Assembly: GCF_004153445.1 (NCBI RefSeq)
Contig: NZ_SDQC01000001.1
Span: 930,001 to 994,000, forward strand
Length of the DNA: 64,000 nucleotides
Direction: 5' to 3'
DNA from: Allopusillimonas soli
GTDB lineage: Bacteria > Pseudomonadota > Gammaproteobacteria > Burkholderiales > Burkholderiaceae_B
In this document: piece by piece, positions 16,789 to 24,664 of the stretch
Layout: each line of letters starts with the position of its first letter
How positions within the stretch are numbered: the first letter of the stretch is position 1
The notes under the pieces: generated by a model
Database searches by the model: none
Seen by the model: the letters and a program-made list of their open reading frames with translations, nothing else
What the model was told of the DNA's origin: nothing
Position numbers and translations under genes: made by a program

Positions 16789-17907
16789 TCAGGAGGCCGG
16801 GGCCGTCGCGGGCGGCGTGGTGGCACGTACGGTGTGCACTTCATCACCCGAGGCAATATTCTGCAGCCCGCGTGTCACGACCATATCGCCGGCCATCAAG
16901 CCCTCAACCACCTCCACGCGCCCGCCCCTGCGCAGCCCCAGCTTGACGGAGATACGCTCGACGCGCCCGTTCACGACACGAAACACATACTGCTCGTCTT
17001 CCGCCGGCGCCACGGCAATCTCCGGGATCATCAGCGCCTGGTCGTCGGAGAACTGCAGACGAACGCGCGCAAACATACCTGGCCGCAAGGCGCGGTCATC
17101 GTTTCTTACTCTGGCGCGCAGCAGAATGGAGCGGCCGGATGCGTCGAGCAAGGGGCTGATGGCACCCACCTCGCCTTCTCGCGCCTTCCCCGACAGGGTA
17201 TCGAAACTCAATACGAGCTTCTGCCCCACATGCACGTTGGAGAAATATTGCTCGGGAACGCGGAAATCCACATCCAGCACATCGAGGGACTCTAGCTGAA
17301 CAAGTTCGCTGTCGGGACTGACATAGTCCCCCACTGACACATTGCGCAGCCCCATTACGCCATCGAAAGGCGCGCGAATCATGGTCTTGTCCTGGTGCGC
17401 CTGGGCCAGTGCCTCGGCTGCCTGGGCCACCTTGAGCTTGCTGAGCGCCTCGTCCCGCGCCTGCTTGCTGATAAAGCCCTGCTTCACGAGCTGTTCAGAG
17501 CGATGGTATTGACTTCTGGCCAAACTGAGATTGGCCTGTGCCTGCATGAGTTCGGCCCGCGTTACGCTATCGTCCAGCCGCAGCAACACCTGGCCCTTTT
17601 CCACGCTGCGGCCTTGTTCGAAGTTGATTTGGGAAATCCGTCCGGAGATCTCCGGGCGCAACACGACGGAATCCTGGGACCGCAAGCTGCCTACGGCGGC
17701 GATATCGCGCGCCAATGTCGTCTGTTCGACTGGCGCCACCTCCACCTGTGTTTTAGGGACGGGCTGGTTTTCGGCCACAGACATGGGATGGCCATCGCCA
17801 AAACCCGCCAGGTATCCATAGCGCATCAATAGCCAACTGGCGCCTATGGCGCCAAATACAACACCCAGCACCAGTGCCAGGGCAATCCCGCGAGTGGAGT
17901 TCTTCAT
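16789..17907 (-). CDS. RND efflux periplasmic adaptor (membrane fusion protein)
   Basis: 372 residues. A hydrophobic N-terminal anchor (residues 8-28) is followed by the barrel-sandwich lipoyl-like halves (VLRPEISGRISQINFEQGRS; IRAPFDGVMGLRNVSVGDYV). These flank an alpha-hairpin of about 70 residues (LMQAQANLSLARSQYHRSEQ). A beta-barrel and membrane-proximal domain (GLRRGGRVEVVEGLMAGD) complete it. It links the inner-membrane pump encoded next in the operon to an outer-membrane channel. It is the first gene of the operon, so the promoter should be in 17908-18044. Confidence 0.94.
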   Translation of the reverse strand: MKNSTRGIALALVLGVVFGAIGASWLLMRYGYLAGFGDGHPMSVAENQPVPKTQVEVAPVEQTTLARDIAAVGSLRSQDSVVLRPEISGRISQINFEQGRSVEKGQVLLRLDDSVTRAELMQAQANLSLARSQYHRSEQLVKQGFISKQARDEALSKLKVAQAAEALAQAHQDKTMIRAPFDGVMGLRNVSVGDYVSPDSELVQLESLDVLDVDFRVPEQYFSNVHVGQKLVLSFDTLSGKAREGEVGAISPLLDASGRSILLRARVRNDDRALRPGMFARVRLQFSDDQALMIPEIAVAPAEDEQYVFRVVNGRVERISVKLGLRRGGRVEVVEGLMAGDMVVTRGLQNIASGDEVHTVRATTPPATAPAS

Positions 17908-18044
17908 GAGGCAACAAAAGCCTGGATATCACGCCAGGCACATACAATTTGGCAACAGGCTGCCGCACCCGGTCCAGTACGCAGAGAAGACGCCCTTACC
18001 GTTTCCAGAGACAAGATGTGACTTTAGCACTAGTTTTCAAATAA

Positions 18045-18509
18045 TTACACGGAATTATGTAAATTTTCTGCCCGAGCCATTTCCACGCCCTGATTGGCCA
18101 ATTGGTCGGCACGCTCATTGCCAGGATCACCCGCATGCCCTCGCACCCAGCGCCAACTGACATCGTGTTCGCCCACGAGCTCATCCAGAGCCTGCCAAAG
18201 ATCGGCGTTCTTGACGGGTTTCTTGTCGGCGGTACGCCATCCGCGGCGCTTCCAATTGGCGAGCCACTCGTTCATGCCCTTCTGTACATACTGGGAATCA
18301 GTGTGGATGACGACCCGACAGGGACGCTTGAGTGCGCCCAGGGCCTTTATGACCGCCATAAGCTCCATGCGATTGTTCGTGGTGGCGGCCTCTCCGCCGC
18401 ATAGGGTTTTTTCGTGGCGCCCCTGGCGCAGCAACGCCCCCCAGCCGCCAACGCCCGGGTTGCCCTTGCAGGCCCCGTCTGTCCAGATTTCTACTTGGTT
18501 TGTATTCAT
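18045..18509 (-). CDS. rnhA: Ribonuclease HI
   Basis: 154 residues from the ATG at 18509; a longer frame to 18722 overlaps the methyltransferase and has no family homology. The catalytic acids are all present: Asp10 ([11 protein letters not shown]), Glu48 (NNRMEL), Asp70 (HTDSQYV) and Asp in [10 protein letters not shown]. The basic handle region [12 protein letters not shown] is also there. It degrades RNA in RNA:DNA hybrids in the cytoplasm. The start ATGA overlaps the TGA of the methyltransferase gene by four bases, implying coupled translation. Confidence 0.96.
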   Translation of the reverse strand: MNTNQVEIWTDGACKGNPGVGGWGALLRQGRHEKTLCGGEAATTNNRMELMAVIKALGALKRPCRVVIHTDSQYVQKGMNEWLANWKRRGWRTADKKPVKNADLWQALDELVGEHDVSWRWVRGHAGDPGNERADQLANQGVEMARAENLHNSV

Positions 18510-19273
18510 CGATGCCTGGTTTTTTGCACAGAATGCCTGCCTGTTACAACAGCCTGACGCCGCACACGCTTGCGAGCCGCTTTCCAATTGGGCCCCACCA
18601 GCCGCATGCCGGCCACCCGCTTTATAGCAGATACGACATAAACCGCACCGCATACCGGCCACCAGCGATCTCCCGCCTTGTCCATGAACGCCCATCTGTC
18701 CAGCCAGGCCTGATCCGAGCAAGCAGGACGGTAGCAGCCGAAGCGGCCCCGATCCAGTTCGAAGGACAGCAGTTTGAACCAGTCTTTGAGGCGCGGCAGC
18801 GATACCTGCATATGCACTGGTACGGGCAGCAAGGGATCAAGACCTGGAATGCGGTCGCTTGCGCCCCACAGGCTCCAAGGGTTGAAGCCGGAAATGACCA
18901 CGCGCCCCTCCGGCACGAGCACACGCTCTGCTTCTCTCAGGATGCGGTGCGGATCGGCGGAGCACTCCAGCACGTGCGGGAGCACCAGCAGATCGACGCT
19001 GCCGGACTCGAAAGGCAGGCGTTCCGGCTCCGCCACCAGAACGGCACCCGCCTCGGCCGCGTTTTCGTGCTCGGGATGCGTGCGCACCTTGCACGGAATA
19101 CGATTTGATTGCAGTAAGTCCCAATGCGGCAGGCCCACTTGTATGGCATGATAGCCAAATACATTACCCACCATGGCGTCAACCTGCGCTTGCTCCCAGC
19201 TTCGCACATATTTGCCCGGCGGCGTCTCCAGCCACTCGGCAAGCTCCAGAATAATGGGTTGGTAGGCAGGCAC
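18506..19273 (-). CDS. Class I SAM-dependent methyltransferase
   Basis: 255 residues, starting at GTG 19273 with GGGAGAGA just upstream. Methyltransferase features are [34 protein letters not shown] in pieces (the post-II and motif IV region) and [20 protein letters not shown] (motif V region). Motif I is atypical: the usual GxGxG is not evident, and [11 protein letters not shown] stands in its place. Such genes are regularly found between gloB and rnhA in Burkholderiales, with unknown methyl acceptor. Its start lies only 14 bases from the divergent gloB start, so the promoters must extend into the coding sequences. Translation is coupled to rnhA. Confidence 0.85.
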   Translation of the reverse strand: MPAYQPIILELAEWLETPPGKYVRSWEQAQVDAMVGNVFGYHAIQVGLPHWDLLQSNRIPCKVRTHPEHENAAEAGAVLVAEPERLPFESGSVDLLVLPHVLECSADPHRILREAERVLVPEGRVVISGFNPWSLWGASDRIPGLDPLLPVPVHMQVSLPRLKDWFKLLSFELDRGRFGCYRPACSDQAWLDRWAFMDKAGDRWWPVCGAVYVVSAIKRVAGMRLVGPNWKAARKRVRRQAVVTGRHSVQKTRHR

Positions 19274-19287
19274 ATTCTCTCCCGATT

Positions 19288-20088
19288 ATGGCAAACACCG
19301 ACACTCGTATCGAACTCGAACCTCTGCCCGCATTTACCGACAACTACATCTGGATGCTGCGCCAGGGCAGGCGCGCCGTCGTGGTGGATCCGGGCCAAGC
19401 CGCCCCCGTCAGTCAGGCCCTGGCGAAGTATGGCCTGACGCTGGAGGCCATTTTACTCACTCATCATCATGGCGATCATGTGGGGGGCGTGCTCGAGTTG
19501 CGCGAGCAGACCGGCGCCATCATATATGGTCCCGCCACCGAAAAGCTACCTGCCTGCGATCATCGCCTCAAGGAGAACGACACCCTGCAGCTACCGGGCA
19601 TCGACGCGTCGCTGACCGTGCTGGACGTGCCGGGACACACCGCCGGACACATTGCCTACTACGGGCATCTGGGCGCCGAAACCCCCGTGCTGTTCTGCGG
19701 TGATACACTTTTTGCCGGGGGTTGCGGGCGCCTGTTCGAAGGCACACCTGCACAAATGGTGGAATCTCTGGGTAAACTATGCGCTTTGCCGCCGGCAACG
19801 CTGGTGTGTTGTGCGCACGAATATACGCTGTCCAATCTGCGCTGGGCGCTCCAGGTGGAGCCCGGCAATACCGCCCTGCAGCAAAGGTGGTCGCAGGCCT
19901 CGCAGCTTCGTGCCCAGAGCCGCCCGACCCTGCCCTCGACAATTGAAAGCGAACTTGATACAAACCCTTTCGTCAGGACTTCGCATCCTGCCGTAACCCA
20001 GGCCGCCGCCCAGCAAGCCGGTATTGCGCTGGCCAACCCGGTCCAGGTGTTTTCCTGTTTGCGTGAATGGAAAAACAATTTTCAATGA
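19288..20088 (+). CDS. gloB: Hydroxyacylglutathione hydrolase (glyoxalase II)
   Basis: 266 residues. It has the metallo-beta-lactamase-fold metal site THHHGDHVGG, then the zinc ligands of DVPGHTAGH and FCGDTLFAGGCGRLFEG, and HEYTLSNLRWAL, all diagnostic of glyoxalase II. The closing residues NPFVRT and FSCLREWKN bind glutathione in the family. It hydrolyses S-D-lactoylglutathione to lactate and glutathione, finishing methylglyoxal detoxification in the cytoplasm. The mltD start lies 7 bases after its stop, so the two are probably one transcript. Confidence 0.96.
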   Translation: MANTDTRIELEPLPAFTDNYIWMLRQGRRAVVVDPGQAAPVSQALAKYGLTLEAILLTHHHGDHVGGVLELREQTGAIIYGPATEKLPACDHRLKENDTLQLPGIDASLTVLDVPGHTAGHIAYYGHLGAETPVLFCGDTLFAGGCGRLFEGTPAQMVESLGKLCALPPATLVCCAHEYTLSNLRWALQVEPGNTALQQRWSQASQLRAQSRPTLPSTIESELDTNPFVRTSHPAVTQAAAQQAGIALANPVQVFSCLREWKNNFQ

Positions 20089-20095
20089 ACCGCCA

Positions 20096-21448
20096 ATGAT
20101 ACTGCGTCTATTTACTCTGTTTCTCGTCGCCTTCCTGGCAGGCTGCGCCACCGCCCCCAAGAACCCATACGCCCCGGAGAAACATAGTTACTCGGCCGCC
20201 GAGACTTCGCGCACCATTGACCTTACTCATCCTCCCCGCGACATGTGGGACCGCGTTCGCCGCGGTTTCGCCATTCCCAATCTCCACACAGACCTGGTCG
20301 ACTACTGGACCAACTACTACGCCTCGCACCCCGAGTCGGTGCAGATCATGAGCATGCGGGCCAGCAAGTACCTGTACTACATCGTCAATCAATTGAACGA
20401 GCGCGGTCTGCCCACAGAGTTGGCCCTGTTGCCCTTCGTTGAAAGCGCCTACGATCCAACTGCCCTGTCGCGCTCGAAAGCCTCGGGCCTGTGGCAGTTC
20501 ATTCCAAGCACGGGGCGCCACTACGATCTTGAGCAAGACTGGTGGCGCGATGAGCGGCGCGACCCCATTGCCTCCACGCAGGCGGCGTTGGACTATCTCT
20601 CGTACCTGTACGATTTCCAGGGCGACTGGTATCTGGCGCTGGCGTCCTATAACTGGGGCGAGGGTGCGGTCAGGCGCGCCATGGAGAAAAACGCGCTTGC
20701 GGGCAAACCCACGGGCTATCTGTTCCTCGATATGCCCGATGAAACGCGCAATTATGTGCCCAAGCTCCAAGCCATCAAAAACATCATTGCCGATCCCGCC
20801 CGTTACGGTGTTGCCCTGCCCGAAGTGGATAATACTCCCTATTTTGCGCAAATCCGGAAGCAGCAGGACATGGATGTTGCCATTGCGGCGAAACTGGCCG
20901 AGATGCCGCTTGATGAATTCAAGGCGCTTAATGCGTCCTACAACCTTCCCGTCATGCTGGCCTCGCGCGGCGCCCCACTGCTTCTGCCCGCAGACCGGGT
21001 TGATATTTTCAATGCCAACCTGGCCGCCTATAAGGGAGATCTCAGTTCCTGGGAGGCCTATCAGAGCAAAAAGGGCGAGTCTTATGCCGCCATCGCCAAA
21101 CGCTATGGCATCAGTGTCAAAACCCTGCGCAGCCTCAATGGCCTGAGCAAAAAGCAGCATCGCGCCGTCGCCCAGACGCTGCTCGTGCCTCGCTCGGCCA
21201 AGGGTCGTATCATGCTGGCTTCGCTCGAACAGCCCAGCGACGGCAAGCCCGGCAAAGGCGATATCCGTGTCCTTCGGCGCTCTCCCAATATACGCGTGCA
21301 CACCGTGAAACGAGGTGACACCCTCTTTTCGCTGGCCAAGCGCTACAACACGTCCGTCACCGAACTGCGCCGGCTCAATAACCTGAAGGGTAATACCTTG
21401 GCCCTGGGCAAGAAGCTGCGCATACCAGGAACGGGCATACGCGGATAA
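20096..21448 (+). CDS. mltD: Membrane-bound lytic murein transglycosylase D
   Basis: 450 residues from ATG 20096; an earlier in-frame start would remove the signal peptide. The lipobox LAGC puts the lipidated Cys at 17, so the protein is anchored in a membrane facing the periplasm. The SLT domain at about 95-250 holds catalytic Glu116 ([10 protein letters not shown]) and [17 protein letters not shown]. Two LysM peptidoglycan-binding repeats follow, near 325-372 ([20 protein letters not shown]) and 405-447 ([20 protein letters not shown]). It cleaves glycan strands to 1,6-anhydro products during wall turnover. It follows gloB closely and precedes fabI by 20 bases. Confidence 0.95.
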   Translation: MILRLFTLFLVAFLAGCATAPKNPYAPEKHSYSAAETSRTIDLTHPPRDMWDRVRRGFAIPNLHTDLVDYWTNYYASHPESVQIMSMRASKYLYYIVNQLNERGLPTELALLPFVESAYDPTALSRSKASGLWQFIPSTGRHYDLEQDWWRDERRDPIASTQAALDYLSYLYDFQGDWYLALASYNWGEGAVRRAMEKNALAGKPTGYLFLDMPDETRNYVPKLQAIKNIIADPARYGVALPEVDNTPYFAQIRKQQDMDVAIAAKLAEMPLDEFKALNASYNLPVMLASRGAPLLLPADRVDIFNANLAAYKGDLSSWEAYQSKKGESYAAIAKRYGISVKTLRSLNGLSKKQHRAVAQTLLVPRSAKGRIMLASLEQPSDGKPGKGDIRVLRRSPNIRVHTVKRGDTLFSLAKRYNTSVTELRRLNNLKGNTLALGKKLRIPGTGIRG

Positions 21449-21468
21449 TCAACTTGAGGACTGAACAC

Positions 21469-22251
21469 ATGGGTTTCCTTGCAGGCAAACGCATACTTGT
21501 AACCGGCGTGATTTCCAATCGCTCCATTGCGTATGGCATCGCCAGCGCCTGTCGGCGCCAAGGCGCGGATCTGGCGTTTACCTACGTGGGAGATCGCTTC
21601 AAAGACCGCGTCTCCGACTATGCTTCCGAACTGGGAAGCGATATTGTCATACCGTGCGATGTGGCCGAAGACGAACAGATCGAAAAAGCCTTTGCTCAAC
21701 TGGGCGACCGCTGGGATGGCTTCGACGGACTTGTCCATTCCATCGGATTCGCACCCCGCGAAGCCATCGCAGGCGATTTTCTGGAAGGGATGTCGCGCGA
21801 AGCGTTTCGCATTGCCCACGACATTTCGGCATACAGCTTCCCTGCGCTGGCCAAGGCCGCCCTGCCGCTGATGAAAGGCCGCAATGGCTCGGTGCTCACA
21901 CTCACCTATCTGGGTTCCGAGAAGGTCGTACCCAACTACAACACCATGGGCTTGGCCAAGGCTTCGCTCGAAGCCAGCGTTCGCTATCTGGCCACGGCAC
22001 TGGGCCCACAGGGCATTCGCGCCAATGCGATTTCCGCCGGACCAATCAAGACCTTGGCGGCCAGCGGCATCAAGGATTTCTCCAGCATCCTGAAATTTGT
22101 CGAACAGCACGCGCCGCTGCGCCGCAACATCACGATTGAGGATGTGGGCAACGTGGCGGCATTCCTCCTTTCGGATCTAGCTGCGGGCATCACCGGGGAA
22201 GTCACGCATGTGGATGGCGGCTTTTCAACCGTGATCCCTGGCATGGACTAA
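21469..22251 (+). CDS. fabI: Enoyl-ACP reductase (NADH), FabI type
   Basis: 260 residues from ATG 21469 with TTGAGGAC upstream. The FabI short-chain dehydrogenase pattern is clear: cofactor site [13 protein letters not shown] (13-25), SIGFAPRE (91-98), and catalytic Tyr147, Tyr157 and Lys164, equivalent to E. coli Tyr146, Tyr156 and Lys163. The ending [16 protein letters not shown] is typical. It reduces the trans-2 double bond in the last step of each fatty acid elongation cycle and is the triclosan target class. It probably continues the gloB-mltD transcript. Confidence 0.96.
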   Translation: MGFLAGKRILVTGVISNRSIAYGIASACRRQGADLAFTYVGDRFKDRVSDYASELGSDIVIPCDVAEDEQIEKAFAQLGDRWDGFDGLVHSIGFAPREAIAGDFLEGMSREAFRIAHDISAYSFPALAKAALPLMKGRNGSVLTLTYLGSEKVVPNYNTMGLAKASLEASVRYLATALGPQGIRANAISAGPIKTLAASGIKDFSSILKFVEQHAPLRRNITIEDVGNVAAFLLSDLAAGITGEVTHVDGGFSTVIPGMD

Positions 22252-22319
22252 TCCGCTGCGAAACTGCGTGTTTGGCTGATGCAAAACAAGGCGCCGACTC
22301 GGTGCCTCATTTTCCTTGG

Positions 22320-23033
22320 TCACGTTTGTGCGCCAATTGTGGCGGTTTCGCCAACCAGGTGACGCAGCCGCGCAATCGCAGCTTCATCTGGAAACACCGG
22401 CCCTGTCTCGCCCGCCCGCCAGGGGGCGTGCCTGGCCATGATTCCCGCAAACCATGGGCCTTGTTCCCAGCTGGCAAGCCAGCCAGACAGGCGTTGCCAG
22501 CCTTGCTCCTGAAACCATCCATCGTCCACATGCGCATACTGGCGTACGAATGGCAGAATAGCCATGTCAGCCAGCGCGATATGGCTTCCACAAAGGTATT
22601 GCTGCCTCGCGAGACGAGCCTCTAGTTGCCGCAGCCACTGGGCTGCGGTATCGCGGCTGGCGCTCGCGTCAGCGCCCTCGAAACGTTGTGGGTATTTGTA
22701 ACGATCCAATTGCGGCTTGAAATGCTGGTCGCAAGCGTCAATGAGAGCCAGCATGCCAGCCACGTCTTCCGCCTGCGGCGCCAGCCAGGAATAAGGGTCG
22801 TGGCGCCGCAAAGCCCACAGCATGATGTCCAGACTCTGGTCCACCACCTCACCGCCATCCACCAGCACGGGCACTGTGCCTTTGGGTGACGCCGCCAGCA
22901 TGGCGGGGGGCTTGTCGCGCAGTACTACCTCCCGGAGTTCACAACGCATGCCGCTGGCAAGCAGGGCCAGCCTTGCCCGCATGGCATAAGGGCAGCGACG
23001 GAACGAATAGAGTATGGGCAATGCTTGGCTCAC
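22320..23033 (-). CDS. Glutathione S-transferase family protein
   Basis: 237 residues starting with GTG at 23033, immediately after the trhO stop. The thioredoxin-like N-terminal domain has SFRRCPYAMRARLAL (Cys14 in CPYA) and the cis-proline region KGTVPVLVDGG, then VDQSLDIMLWAL. The remaining roughly 150 residues are the helical C-terminal domain. The CPYA motif suggests an omega- or YfcF/Grx2-like thiol transferase rather than a classical conjugating GST. It is in an operon with trhO. The substrate is unknown. Confidence 0.88.
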   Translation of the reverse strand: MSQALPILYSFRRCPYAMRARLALLASGMRCELREVVLRDKPPAMLAASPKGTVPVLVDGGEVVDQSLDIMLWALRRHDPYSWLAPQAEDVAGMLALIDACDQHFKPQLDRYKYPQRFEGADASASRDTAAQWLRQLEARLARQQYLCGSHIALADMAILPFVRQYAHVDDGWFQEQGWQRLSGWLASWEQGPWFAGIMARHAPWRAGETGPVFPDEAAIARLRHLVGETATIGAQT

Positions 23034-24071
23034 TCAATGCGCGGACGTCATGCTTTCACCCTCGGACCCCGTCGGCAACGATTTGCTCTCCGGGCTGGCC
23101 TGATCCCGGGTATGGTGAGGGGAAGGCATTCTGGCGCCGATGTGACGCGCATGACGCTCCCGGGCGAGCTCCACCTGTCTCTGCCGCTCGGCGAAGCGGC
23201 GTTTCTGCTCGGGAGTGTGGCGATCGTGGCAATGGGGACAACTGATCCCTTCCTGAAAATGTTCCGACAGCTTGTCCTCGGCGCTGAGCGGCATCCGGCA
23301 GGCACGGCACAATGCGTACTCGCCCGGGGCCAGACCATGTCCCACAGACACCCGTTCGTCAAAGACGAAGCACTGCCCGTCCCAGCGGCTGTCCGCCTCG
23401 GGCACCGTTTCCAAGTACTTGAGTATGCCACCGCGCAAATGAAATACCTGGTCGAAACCTTGCGAACGCAAATAGGCGGTGGATTTCTCGCAGCGTATCC
23501 CGCCGGTGCAAAACATCGCCACTTTGGCGCCTCGGGCCAGAACACCGCCCTCGCCCGACTGCTCCCTGACCCATTGCGGAAACGCCGAGAACGATGTGGT
23601 ATGCGGGTTGACGGCGCCTCGGAAGGATCCGATACCCACTTCGTAGTCATTTCGCACGTCCACCACCACCGTATCAGGATCGTCGACGAGACGGTTCCAT
23701 TCGTCGGGCTCGACATATGTACCCGCCATGTTTTCCGGGTCGATATCGGGCACGCCCATGGTGACGATTTCCCGCTTGAGCTTGACTTTCATGCGATAAA
23801 ACGGCATTGCGGGCGCCTGTGATTCCTTGTGCTCCAGATCGGCAAGGCGCGGGTCGGTGCGCAAATGCGTCAGGACGGCGCGCAGCGCATCGGGCTCGCC
23901 CGCAATGGTGCCGTTAATGCCTTCCCGCGCCAACAGCAGCGTGCCGGTAATGCCGCGGGCCTCGCACAGGTCAAGCAAGGGTTGACGCATATCTCGAAAA
24001 TCGGCCAACTCCACAAATTTGTACAAGGCGGCAACAAGAATGGACGAGGAGGAGGATTCTGGCATGTGCAT
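23034..24071 (-). CDS. trhO: tRNA uridine(34) hydroxylase (rhodanese-domain protein)
   Basis: 345 residues. An N-terminal acylphosphatase-like half (EARGITGTLLLAREGINGTI) leads to a rhodanese domain with DVRNDYEVGIGSFRGAVNP and the active loop MFCTGGIRCEKST, which holds the catalytic cysteine. A cysteine-rich segment follows (CRACRMPLS, CPHCHDR). This is the YceA/TrhO architecture, which makes 5-hydroxyuridine at position 34 of tRNAs. A basic, low-complexity tail of about 40 residues follows the conserved part. Either the ATG at 24071 or the one six bases later could be the start. The GST gene begins at the next base. Confidence 0.93.
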   Translation of the reverse strand: MHMPESSSSSILVAALYKFVELADFRDMRQPLLDLCEARGITGTLLLAREGINGTIAGEPDALRAVLTHLRTDPRLADLEHKESQAPAMPFYRMKVKLKREIVTMGVPDIDPENMAGTYVEPDEWNRLVDDPDTVVVDVRNDYEVGIGSFRGAVNPHTTSFSAFPQWVREQSGEGGVLARGAKVAMFCTGGIRCEKSTAYLRSQGFDQVFHLRGGILKYLETVPEADSRWDGQCFVFDERVSVGHGLAPGEYALCRACRMPLSAEDKLSEHFQEGISCPHCHDRHTPEQKRRFAERQRQVELARERHARHIGARMPSPHHTRDQASPESKSLPTGSEGESMTSAH

Positions 24072-24275
24072 CTCGGGCTTTCATGGATTGATGCGCATAA
24101 GGTGCATAGACTGTGCGGCAATCGCGCGCGACGAGAGCCGGTGCGGCATCGGATGGTATGTATTCATTTTACCAACTCCTTGCAGGCAGGCGGACATTTC
24201 ACAGGTTATTAACCATACCGTGCCATTTGTTTCCGACGGGCGTGCGATGCAGCCATTTTCCAGTATGATGAAGTA

Positions 24276-24305
24276 GCCATTCATCATATGGATAGGCCAT
24301 TCATC
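24276..24305. promoter_or_regulatory. Direct repeat in the trhO / I78 lipoprotein divergent region
   Basis: GCCATTCATC occurs at 24276-24285 and again at 24296-24305, exactly 20 bases apart. That is two helical turns, so both copies face the same side of DNA. They lie 27-56 bases before the start of the I78-type lipoprotein gene and could be an operator for it or for divergent trhO. No known binding-site consensus was matched. Confidence 0.4.
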
Positions 24306-24331
24306 CTGAATGAACCCAGAAAGGAATTGCC

Positions 24332-24664
24332 ATGCCCTGGAAATTCATTCCCGGCGCCTTCGCCGTTGTGTTCCTTCTTGCCGGCTGCGCCGGCGGCGCC
24401 TCCAATATCTCGGATTCCGGCAGCGCCATGCCTTCCGCATCAACAGAATCGCGGAACGGCGATACCTGCGACGCAGATCTGGCCGAATCAGCGGTCGGCA
24501 AGAAAGTCAGCCCCGATCTGATCGAACAGTACCGCAAGGCTGCCCATGCCAAGCAAGCGCGAGCCCTGCGGCCTCACGACGTCATTACGATGGAATACAA
24601 CCCCCAGAGGCTGAATCTCAAGGTGGATGACCAGGATATCGTCGTCAGCGTGAACTGCAGCTAG
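24332..24664 (+). CDS. I78-family peptidase inhibitor lipoprotein
   Basis: 110 residues. The signal peptide ends in lipobox LAGC (Cys at 19). After a Ser/Gly-rich linker comes the I78 inhibitor pattern: a Cys near CDADLAESAVGKKVS, then HAKQARALRPHDVITMEYNP, then RLNLKVDDQDIVVSVNC with the second Cys one residue from the end. The two cysteines bracket the domain as in Aspergillus elastase inhibitor. It is probably a membrane-anchored guard against serine proteases in the periplasm. Its TAG stop and the TAG of the convergent E1 gene use the same CTAG at 24661-24664. Confidence 0.85.
   Translation: MPWKFIPGAFAVVFLLAGCAGGASNISDSGSAMPSASTESRNGDTCDADLAESAVGKKVSPDLIEQYRKAAHAKQARALRPHDVITMEYNPQRLNLKVDDQDIVVSVNCS

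Noticed and set aside
20108-21301. 397-codon open frame on the minus strand
   Set aside because: It lies wholly antisense to mltD, which has a lipobox, catalytic Glu and LysM repeats; the long frame results from GC-rich codon bias.
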